From the NCBI RefSeq assembly GCF_026547205.1, contig NZ_CP106877.1, positions 2,808,501-2,872,500 on the forward strand: DNA of 64,000 nt, given 5' to 3'. The stretch comes from Fervidibacillus halotolerans. GTDB lineage: Bacteria; Bacillota; Bacilli; Bacillales; Caldibacillaceae. The position numbers were made by a program, and so were the translations under genes. Shown piece after piece: positions 56,808 to 64,000 of this stretch; the stretch's first letter is position 1; each line of letters starts with the position of its first letter. The notes beneath the pieces were generated by a model. It was not told the origin of the DNA. It saw nothing but the letters and a program-made list of their open reading frames with translations, and did not search any database.

Positions 56808-57686
56808 GTGAAACTAGGATCCATTGAAGCAGGTGGAACGAAATTTGTTTGCGCTGTTGGAACAGAATCAGGGGAGATTATCGATTGGATTACGATTCCA
56901 ACGAAAACACCGGATGAAACGATTCCAGAAGTGCTCGCTTTTTTCCAAAAACATGAAATCGAAGCGATGGGAATTGGTTCCTTTGGGCCGATCGATGTGA
57001 AAAAATCGAGCCCGACGTACGGAAATATTTTAAATACACCGAAATTACCTTGGAAAAACTACCCGTTTTTAGAAAAAATTCAAGAACAATTGCAAGTACC
57101 CACAGGTTTTACGACGGATGTCAATGCTGCGGCTTTAGGGGAATACGCTTATGGAGCAGCGAAACATACGGATAGTTGCCTGTACATTACAGTTGGAACG
57201 GGAATCGGTGCAGGAGCGGTCATTAACGGAGAATTACTGGAAGGTTTTTCCCACCCGGAAATGGGTCACATTATTATTCGTCGTCATCCGGATGACCGTT
57301 TCGAAGGGGTTTGTCCTTACCATAAAGACTGCCTCGAAGGGATGGCATCCGGTCCTGCGATCGAAAAACGTTGGGGGAAAAAGGGGATTGAGTTGTCGGA
57401 GAGAAAAGAAGTTTGGGAGCTTGAGGCGTATTATATCGCCCAGGCACTCGTTCAATACATTATGATCCTTTGCCCAGAAAAAATCATTATCGGCGGTGGT
57501 GTTTCCCAACAAGAGACGATCTTCCCCCTTGTTCGTGAAAAGGTAAAAGAACTATTAGGAGGATATTTCACCCAACCGGAAGTAACTGAACAAATTGATG
57601 ATTATATCGTTCCACCGGGACTGGAAAATAATGCTGGAATCGTCGGCGGTCTCGTTTTAGCAAAAATGGCATTGGAATCAAAATAA
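56808..57686 (+). CDS. ROK-family fructokinase
   Basis: A 292-residue sugar kinase of the ROK family. IEAGGTKFVCAVG is the ATP phosphate loop, IGSFGPIDV and TTDVNAAALGEYAYGAA the sugar-binding region with catalytic Asp, TVGTGIGAG the second phosphate loop, and GHIIIRRHPDD with GVCPYHKDCLEGMASGPAIE the zinc-binding Cys/His motif. It is close to Bacillus GmuE/YdhR-type fructokinases and follows manA, giving fructose 6-phosphate. GTG 56808 is chosen, eight bases after AGGAG; ATG 56802 is too near. A decayed copy of its 3' half lies at 63318. Confidence 0.92.
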   Translation: MKLGSIEAGGTKFVCAVGTESGEIIDWITIPTKTPDETIPEVLAFFQKHEIEAMGIGSFGPIDVKKSSPTYGNILNTPKLPWKNYPFLEKIQEQLQVPTGFTTDVNAAALGEYAYGAAKHTDSCLYITVGTGIGAGAVINGELLEGFSHPEMGHIIIRRHPDDRFEGVCPYHKDCLEGMASGPAIEKRWGKKGIELSERKEVWELEAYYIAQALVQYIMILCPEKIIIGGGVSQQETIFPLVREKVKELLGGYFTQPEVTEQIDDYIVPPGLENNAGIVGGLVLAKMALESK

Positions 57687-57692
57687 GAAAAG

Positions 57693-57742
57693 AAAAGCTT
57701 TATGATGACGGTTTTGGTGACCGATTATCATAAAGCTTTTTT
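57693..57742 (+). terminator. Terminator after the fructokinase gene
   Basis: AAAAGCTTTATGAT pairs with ATCATAAAGCTTTT around a 20-base loop and ends in six T. A degenerate copy follows the pseudogene at 63318. Confidence 0.88.
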
Positions 57743-57774
57743 AATGAGTCCTCATGTATTTAATTAGCTATACT

Positions 57775-57892
57775 CGTTTCTCAATAAATTAAGAAGCTGG
57801 ATTTTCAGTCTTCTAATGGGAGACAGATCAATAAATGCATAATCTGAGGGAGGATATTCTATAGAACCTTACACAAAATTCTTGACGGTACC
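57775..57892 (+). mobile_element. Solo end of an IS256-family element
   Basis: The reverse complement of 57840-57892 matches the end of the IS256 element at 41612 almost base for base (GGTACCGTCAAGAATTTTGT then GTAAGGTTCTATAGA, and CAGATTATG), and weaker similarity runs on through a decayed version of its 3' palindrome to about 57775. There is no transposase and no second end nearby. Confidence 0.85.
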
Positions 57893-57993
57893 GACGTTTT
57901 AGTTTTATGTATATTCAAATAATTGACAATTCAAAAAAAACAATTATTATTTTATTTAACAGATTCTATCATTAATAAATTAGGGATGATGCT

Positions 57994-58689
57994 ATGGTTA
58001 CAGAAATTCAACTTATTGGAGTAAATAAAGAATATAAGGGAGACGGTACTGTAACAGATGCTCTAAAAGATATCCATTTAAATTTTCATCAGCAGGAATT
58101 TACGGCCATTGTTGGTCCCTCCGGTTCTGGAAAATCCACTTTATTAAATTTAATCGGAACGCTTGACAAGCCCTCATCCGGTAAGATTTTATATAACAAA
58201 GAAGAAATCATGAACAAAGGAGCAAATAAAATTGCTGACTTTCGTTTTTCCAACATCGGCTTTATTTTTCAACAATTTCATCTCCTTCCGACTTTAACAG
58301 CATTGGAAAATGTTCTTTCCCCTTTATTTTCCCGAAGAGTTTCTTTCAATAAAAAGGAGCGGGCACAAGAGGTACTGAAACGAGTTGGGTTGGCGAATAA
58401 AATGGATGCCCTTCCTTCCCAACTATCGGGTGGTGAACAGCAAAGAGTAGCGATTGCAAGGGCGATCGTTCATAAACCGAGCTGGTTATTGGCCGATGAA
58501 CCAACTGGAAATTTGGATACAGAAACAGGAAAACGTATTTATGAATTATTAAAGGAATTAAATGAACAAGACGGATGTAGCGTTTTATTTGTAACACACG
58601 ATCCCAATTTAGCAGCAAACGCTAATCGCATCATTACAATAAAAGATGGTACGGTCATATCGGATGAATGCCAAGGTGGTGGAACATGA
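57994..58689 (+). CDS. ABC transporter ATPase (MacB/LolD type), module 1
   Basis: A 231-residue ATPase with Walker A GPSGSGKSTLLNLIGTLDKP, signature [19 protein letters not shown] and Walker B WLLADEPTGNLDTETG, and the IGFIFQQFHLLPTLTALENV Q-loop region of the MacB/LolD/FtsE group. Partners of this kind energise FtsX-like permeases for export or extraction of lipids, peptides or antibiotics. It overlaps the permease start by four bases. ATG 57994 follows AGGGATGATGCT. Confidence 0.92.
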   Translation: MVTEIQLIGVNKEYKGDGTVTDALKDIHLNFHQQEFTAIVGPSGSGKSTLLNLIGTLDKPSSGKILYNKEEIMNKGANKIADFRFSNIGFIFQQFHLLPTLTALENVLSPLFSRRVSFNKKERAQEVLKRVGLANKMDALPSQLSGGEQQRVAIARAIVHKPSWLLADEPTGNLDTETGKRIYELLKELNEQDGCSVLFVTHDPNLAANANRIITIKDGTVISDECQGGGT

Positions 58690-61415
58690 TTCGGTTCATC
58701 TGGAAAAACTGGTGGCGGAAAAAAGGAAATTTTATTTTTTTAATTGTCGGTGTTCTTCTGATCGCTGCTGGACTTTTTTATTTAGTTGGCTTATCCCATG
58801 CAACGCAAACGACCATCGTCGATGAGCTACAAAAACGTTGGCAGGCATCCTATGATATCGTTGTGCGCCCTGCTGGAACCCGCAGTATTACTGAAAAAGA
58901 CAACTTACTGGATCCGAATTTTTTGAGTGGACTTTCAGGTGGGATTAGCATTGAGCAATATGAACAAATAAAAGAGATCGACGGCGTTGATGTAGCCGCA
59001 CCGATTGCGATAATCGGGTATTTACTTTTTTCAATCGACTTACAAGATCTCGAACTAGAGGGTAATGGCATTTATAGACTTGTGACCGAAGAGATAAATC
59101 ATATCGGTATAAAAGAAAAGAAAAATGTTACCACAACATATTTTTCACGGGGTAATGATTAGGTTATACAGGAAAAATTTATCGAAACAAATGGACACTA
59201 TTTTTTGGGGTTCCCCTTTGAAACATACTTTACAACTTGGAATCTATTACTTGCAGGAATTGATCCTGAACAAGAAGCGAAATTAGTTGGACTCGATCAG
59301 GCGATGCTATCCATAGGTACGAGTCGATATTTAACCGATGATGATATAAGTGAAAATATTTTACTTAATGTTGAGGCTTCTGAAACTGGGGAACCAGAAA
59401 TTTACAGTTCCTCCATACCCGTTATCGTAAGCTCTCAGACTTATACAAATTATTTAGCGAATTATAAAATTGAGAAATTGGATTTGCCCTTTGACGATAT
59501 CGAAACAGCAAGGGAAACTTTGGCAATGGTCGAAGAAAAGGGCGGAGAAAAATATTTAAATAATGTGAAAGGGAAAATCGTTCAAACATTTTCTTATCGT
59601 GACAAAGAAATTTACGCTCGTTTAGTGAATAGTCTTTCAGGATATGATATAGAAACGGGAGAACCGTATACGGAAAACCACTTAGGATATATCGATATTC
59701 CTCTTTTACATAAACCGAGTGGATTAAGTTATAAAGCGGTTACGAGCCCTTTTCCTGAAAATTGGCCCTATGCTTATGAACTGGAGAAAGTAGTTTATAA
59801 TCAAGAACGAAATATTGAAGGATTTCGTGAACAAATTGATTATGATCGGCAAGATGATGGACAACCGATTAAGATTCAACCAAATTGGATTGGAATCTAC
59901 GATCCTAGTAAATTAAATATATCGAAAGATCCCCTTAGTGAATTACCGATGGAAACTTACCGACCCGCAACTGCTGAATTAGTAATTGATGAAAATCTTA
60001 AGCCTATAAATCCGCCTGAGGTAATGAATCCAGAAATTAATCCGAGTAGTTTTTTAGGCAATCCTCCTACCATGTTGACGACGTTGGATGCTGCAGCATT
60101 AATCGCCGGGGAAAAACCGATTTCGGCCATTCGGGTTAAAGTGGCAGGTGTAGAGGAATTAAATGAGGAAAGTCAGGAAAAAATAGAAAAAGTTGCAACA
60201 GAAATTGAAGAAAAAACGGGATTGGAAACAGATATTACACTCGGATCTTCTCCCCATCTTACATTAGTTCATGTTCCATCCATAAATAATAACAATGCTT
60301 TAGGGTGGATTCAACAACCGTGGATTAAATTGGGCTCTTCAATCACAATATTTAAAGAAGCGAAAGTGGGATATTCGATTCTGATCTTTTGTGTCATAGC
60401 AGTTGCGATTGTATACGTCTGGGCAATGAGCCTCGTTTCGTTACTGACAAGACGAAAGGCGTTTGCTGTTTTGTTAGCAGTAGGCTGGAGACCTAGGCAA
60501 TTAAGTAAACTCATGTTTGTAGAAGCTGGCATTTTAGGTAGCCTGGCGACCATAATTTCTTGGATGATGCTCGGTTTTGTCTATTTAACAGAAGAAGTTT
60601 CCGTTTCGGTAACACGGTTCCTTCTTATCGGATTCCTGAGTCTAATCATTTATTTAATCGGTGCAATTATTCCAGCACTCCTCGTTCGGAATATTTCACC
60701 GATGGAAGCGATCCGAAGTGGAGAAATTATTGTCACAAGTAAAAAGTTCTTAAAAACGAGCGGGATTTTCTCCATGGCTATGAACCACTTTTTTGGAAAA
60801 TGGAAACGAAATGTTTTATCGATTGTTGCGATTGCGATGCCAGCGAGTTTACTTGCTTTATTCCTATACATTACCATTTCCCTTCGTGGAACGATGTACA
60901 CGACATTACTTGGACAATATGTGGCTATGGAAGTGGGACCTGTCCATTATACTGCTGTAACCGTATCTTTACTGATTGCTATTTTAACTACGATCGAAAT
61001 TATGTGGCAAAACATATCGGAACGAACAGAAGAAATCGCTCTGCTAAAGGCGATCGGCTGGAAAAATCGAAGCATCCGTATGCTTATTTGGACAGAAGGT
61101 ATTCTGATTGGATTTGGTGCAAGCTTACTTGCAATTGTTGGAACTATAAGTATTCTAATGAGGCAATATAGCCAGCTTGAAACTGAAATTTTAGTCAGTA
61201 TTTTATTTACAGGCTTGATTCCTATTACCGTTGCACTAATTGCATCGGTCATCCCTGCAGAAAAAGCAGCTTCCATCTCACCCATTGAGGGATTAAGAGG
61301 ACAATATACAAATCAAAAAATCACAGAAAATCGAATAAAACGTTTCATCATGCTTTCCTTCTTTTTGATGATCGGGATCGTCATCTTCCTATTATTTCTG
61401 CTTTTTATAAAGTAA
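58686..61415 (+). pseudogene. FtsX-like ABC permease with one in-frame stop
   Basis: A permease of about 909 residues: an N-terminal helix (GNFIFLIVGVLLIAAGLFYL), a long extracytoplasmic region and two sets of FtsX-like helices, near residues 560-680 and 750-900 (AMSLVSLLTRRKAFAVLLAV, TEEIALLKAIGWKNRSIRML). A TAG at 59160-59162 interrupts the frame after YFSRGND; the reading continues in the same frame (VIQEKFIETNGHYFLGFPFE) to 61415. So there is a single nonsense change and no frameshift. Likely function before the break: export or sensing of a peptide or lipid with the ATPase upstream. Confidence 0.8.
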
Positions 61416-61701
61416 AATATCCTGTAACTTACGGACAAAAGAGGTAGTGTTTAATAGTAAGAGAATGGAAATAACAGATTCATCCGTCTTCACAAATTTT
61501 GAATATATTTATAGACACAAAATGTTTATTGGAGCGGGTGAACTAACAAAATGGGCGACATGAGAGTATATGAACAGGTATTTGTTATATACATTATGAT
61601 AGCGGAAAAAACAGGATAGATAAGGATTAACCCTTTTTAATGGACAAACTTCTTCAAAAGGAATCCTTTATCCACTTATTTCACTAGAAATTTAGGTGAT
61701 C

Positions 61702-62361
61702 ATGTTGATTCGTATTCGTAATTTAACGAAATCATTTAAAAAAAGAGTTATTTTTGACAATGTAAATGTAGATTTCCACTCAAATCGAATTAATTATTTG
61801 ATTGGAGCGAATGGCTCCGGCAAAACGACATTAATAAAGTGTTTAATTCAATTAGAATTATATAAGGGGGATATTTTGTTCGACTCCAAATCTTTGAATA
61901 ACATTCGGGACCGGATTGGAGTAGTATTTGATCATCCCCCTTTTTATACGAAGTTATCGGGTTTCGCTAATTTGAAATTGTTGTCTAATCAAAAAAAGAT
62001 TGATAAGGAATTGGTAACAAAATTAGCAGAGAAACTAATGATTCAAGATGTTTTATATAATAAAGTTCAATTTTATTCTTATGGTGAAAAGAAAAAACTT
62101 TCCCTATTGTTGGCATTATTGTCCAATCCATCTTATTTAATTTTAGATGAGATATCGAATGGGTTGGATTATGATTCGATGATTTTATTGAAAAAACTTT
62201 TACCAGAATGGGCGAAGACAAAAACGATCATTGTTACGGGACATCATTATGAATTTTATCAATCGATATACGATCACATATTTATTATAAATGATAAGAA
62301 AATATATGAGACTGATCATCTTGATGAAAGGATTAAGAGGATTTACAATGGTGAATCATAA
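61702..62361 (+). CDS. ABC transporter ATPase, module 2
   Basis: A 219-residue ATPase. Walker A is GANGSGKTTLIKCL, the signature is the variant YSYGEKKKLSLLLALL (SYGEK in place of LSGGQ) and Walker B is YLILDEISNGLDYDS, with GHHYEFYQ as the switch His. Such lone ATPases with one membrane partner are common in antibiotic- or bacteriocin-resistance and gliding or sporulation transporters. ATG 61702 is three bases after AGGTG, so TTG 61705 is possible too. The stop overlaps the next start. Confidence 0.82.
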   Translation: MLIRIRNLTKSFKKRVIFDNVNVDFHSNRINYLIGANGSGKTTLIKCLIQLELYKGDILFDSKSLNNIRDRIGVVFDHPPFYTKLSGFANLKLLSNQKKIDKELVTKLAEKLMIQDVLYNKVQFYSYGEKKKLSLLLALLSNPSYLILDEISNGLDYDSMILLKKLLPEWAKTKTIIVTGHHYEFYQSIYDHIFIINDKKIYETDHLDERIKRIYNGES

Positions 62362-63298
62362 ATTCATTCATTTAACAAAGGTAGAATTATCCTATCAATT
62401 GCAATCCAAACTATTATTGTTAATAACGATTCTTTTCCTTATACTTTCGATAATTAATTATCATTCTTTATATCAGTATGCAGTAAATAATTATCAACTA
62501 TTTCAAAAAACTGAGCAGGAAATGAGGGATCAAGGAGTTGATATTGAAGAAGAACTACAAAAGACACCGCGCATTTCCAATGATGGTAATGTCGAAACAA
62601 TAGAGAATGTACTTGCCTATGATTTTAAAAATGTTCAAACTTCCATTAAAGCTTTCCATGCCAATCAAGTCTTAAATAATACATTCGGATGGTTGTCTCT
62701 CGTTTTTTTTCCATTCATTTTCTCGATTTATGGTATTGTTGTCGCAACATATGATTATCAATACAAAACGCTTAAACAAAAATTAGTTCATTCTACATTC
62801 AAGTCAATCTTTATGAGTAAAATTTTTTCCACATTGTTATTTTCCATCGTGAATATGTTCATTCTAACCATTGCATCTTTCATCATTCATCGTATTTTCT
62901 TCGATAAATTAAAGAAAAATATACCAATTAACGAATTTGTCGTTGAGAATGTAGGGGAAGATTCCAATCAATTGAAAATCATCTTGTTTGCATTTTTTGT
63001 TACGTTTTTATTTTCAATGTTAGGATTAAGTATTGGATTTATCGTAAAAAGTGCTTTACTACCATCAGTGATTATCATTTCAATTAATTTTCTCCTTCCC
63101 ATTCAAGGAAAATACGATTTACGAAATCTGCTGGCTAATTTTGGTCATGAACTATTTACATTTAATCCAAATTTTGTTTTATTTCAGCCGGTCTCCGTTC
63201 CTTTATTTCAAGCGGGTGCTATAATTATAACTTTCATCATCGGACTCGTGATAATAAGCTATGTGATTGCTAGTAAACAAAGTAAATACGGATCTTAA
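62348..63298 (+). CDS. ABC transporter membrane subunit, module 2
   Basis: A 316-residue protein with six hydrophobic spans, the first at LLLLITILFLILSIINYHSL. A long hydrophilic loop (about residues 50-110) follows, typical of ABC-2 type permeases. ATG 62348 follows AGAGGATTTAC and lies inside the end of the ATPase gene. The substrate is unknown; self-protection against a peptide is one guess. Confidence 0.78.
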   Translation: MVNHKFIHLTKVELSYQLQSKLLLLITILFLILSIINYHSLYQYAVNNYQLFQKTEQEMRDQGVDIEEELQKTPRISNDGNVETIENVLAYDFKNVQTSIKAFHANQVLNNTFGWLSLVFFPFIFSIYGIVVATYDYQYKTLKQKLVHSTFKSIFMSKIFSTLLFSIVNMFILTIASFIIHRIFFDKLKKNIPINEFVVENVGEDSNQLKIILFAFFVTFLFSMLGLSIGFIVKSALLPSVIIISINFLLPIQGKYDLRNLLANFGHELFTFNPNFVLFQPVSVPLFQAGAIIITFIIGLVIISYVIASKQSKYGS

Positions 63299-63317
63299 AG
63301 AGATTTTTTTAAACATA

Positions 63318-63820
63318 AATCGGTGTAGAAGCGGTGATATAAATCTTTTTCCCACCCGGAAATGGGTCACATTATCATTCGTCGCCATCCGGATGACCAT
63401 TTCGAAGAGGTTTGTCCTTACCATCAAGACTGCCTCGAAGGGATGGTATCCGGTCCTGCGATCGAAAAACGTTGGGGAAAAAAGGGTGTTGAATTGACGG
63501 ACCGAAAAGAAGTTTGGGAGCTAGAGGCGTATTATATCGCCCAGGCACCCGTCTAATGCATTGTGATCCTTTGCCCTGGAAAAATCATAATTGGCAGTGT
63601 CGCTTCCCAACAAGAGATGGTCTTCCCCCTTGTTCGTAAAAAGGCAAAGAAACTATTAGTCGGATTTTTCACCCAATCGGAAGTGAATGAACAAATTGAT
63701 GATTATATTGTTCCACCGGGCTTAGAGAACAATGTTGAAATCGTCGGGGTCTCGCATGAAAATATGGCATGGGAATTAAATGAAAAAACTAGAAGCTTTA
63801 TGATAACCGGGATTTAGTGA
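63318..63820 (+). pseudogene. ROK fructokinase, decayed 3' copy
   Basis: The sequence repeats the 3' half of the gene at 56808. AATCGGTG at 63318 matches 57203, a deletion follows, and from 63346 (57245 in the original) the match runs through GHIIIRRHPDDHFEEVCPYH, DCLEGMVSGPAIEKRWGKKG and EAYYIAQAP. Then a Gln codon has become a stop (about 63556), the frame goes on with VILCPGKIIIGSVASQQEMV, and near 63747 a deletion removes the end. There is no 5' half. The terminator was copied too. Confidence 0.9.
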
Positions 63821-63843
63821 GAGGTTGTCGTAAGGCTTTTTTT
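63792..63843 (+). terminator. Copied fructokinase terminator
   Basis: AAGCTTTATGATAACC pairs with GGTTGTCGTAAGGCTT (with G-U pairs), then a run of T; it is a degenerate version of the terminator at 57693. Confidence 0.75.
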
Positions 63844-63936
63844 ATTAGGGATTTTAACTCTTTTATTTATAATGGATATATAGATAGCGTTTTATTATTA
63901 TAAAAAATTGCTAATGTAACATATCATATGGAAACA

Positions 63937-63967
63937 GGTGTTCCAAATTTGGTGCACCATTTTTTTA
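63937..63967 (+). terminator. Hairpin before the last gene
   Basis: GGTG, a 2-base mismatch and CCAAA pair with TTTGG and CACC, followed by seven T. It is 20 bases before the next start codon. Confidence 0.55.
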
Positions 63968-63988
63968 ACGAAATAAGGTGAGGTAAAT

Positions 63989-64000
63989 ATGAAAAATCGG
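63989..64000 (+). CDS. Start of a gene cut by the window end
   Basis: ATG 63989 follows AAGGTGAGGTAAAT, a good ribosome site; only MKNR is readable. Confidence 0.5.

Larger units (their letters stand above)
57687..57993. other. Intergenic region between fructokinase and ABC module 1
   Basis: It contains the fructokinase terminator and the solo IS256 end at 57775-57892; the last 100 bases precede the ABC gene and may hold its promoter, which I cannot assign. Confidence 0.6.

Noticed and set aside
1-64000. CRISPR arrays, tRNA, rRNA, or prophage modules
   Set aside because: No regularly spaced repeats, no cloverleaf or ribosomal sequence, and no capsid, tail, portal or integrase genes seen on either strand.

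Overview
The window is AT-rich chromosomal DNA from a Firmicute, most likely a member of the Bacillaceae. Supporting signs are the strong GGAGG-type ribosome binding sites, frequent GTG and TTG starts, intrinsic terminators, a qoxABCD menaquinol oxidase operon, an appDFABC oligopeptide operon in the Bacillus subtilis gene order, and PgcA, PncB, MurB, DUF2500, DUF1002 and BsuPI-domain proteins. I saw no tRNA, rRNA, CRISPR array, prophage or classical riboswitch. I cannot name the species from sequence alone.

Layout. 0-5.4 kb: the end of an FMN reductase gene, then a run of broken genes. These are a frameshifted DUF2500 gene, a polyprenyl synthetase pseudogene, a type VII secretion effector fragment, and two tandem copies of a lipoprotein plus lipase-like pair, of which only the first lipoprotein is whole. 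5.6-11.4 kb: pncB, a LysM-CAP exported protein, a small membrane protein, an NSS transporter and methionine gamma-lyase. 11.4-12.1 kb: a graveyard with an unassigned fragment and an IS1182 transposase end. 12.1-15.9 kb: qoxABCD on the minus strand. 16.4-22.1 kb: a 48-residue small gene with its own terminator, a BsuPI-domain membrane protein, an OmpR-type two-component pair and a chemoreceptor. 22.3-26.8 kb: a cupin XRE regulator with two palindromic operators, followed by potABCD for polyamine uptake. 27-31 kb: a papain-like hydrolase, a DUF1002 protein and a second chemoreceptor.

31.5-35.2 kb: an IS21 element sits inside a D,D-carboxypeptidase gene. The 5-bp target duplication and both 54-bp inverted repeats are visible, and removing the element plus one duplication copy restores the reading frame. 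35.4-41.5 kb: appDFABC on the minus strand. 41.6-43.0 kb: an IS256-family element with an 8-bp target duplication and a frameshifted transposase. 43.8-57.7 kb: DUF997 and panF, murB, then sugar-phosphate genes (beta-phosphoglucomutase, Gfo/Idh oxidoreductase, HAD phosphatase, pgcA, manA, ROK kinase) interspersed with an amidase and a cupin-HD-GYP signalling protein coupled to a small exported protein.

57.7-63.9 kb: an accessory block with a solo IS256 end and two ABC transporter modules, one with a nonsense codon in its permease. It is bracketed by the intact ROK kinase gene and a decayed copy of that gene's 3' half and terminator.

How it works together: the core genes cover aerobic respiration, peptide and polyamine uptake, pantothenate and NAD supply, wall synthesis and hexose-phosphate entry. 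The accessory parts are contact-toxin and ABC modules shaped by IS insertion, duplication and decay. About a dozen loci are disrupted, which is either real genome erosion or, for the single-base cases, possibly sequencing error.
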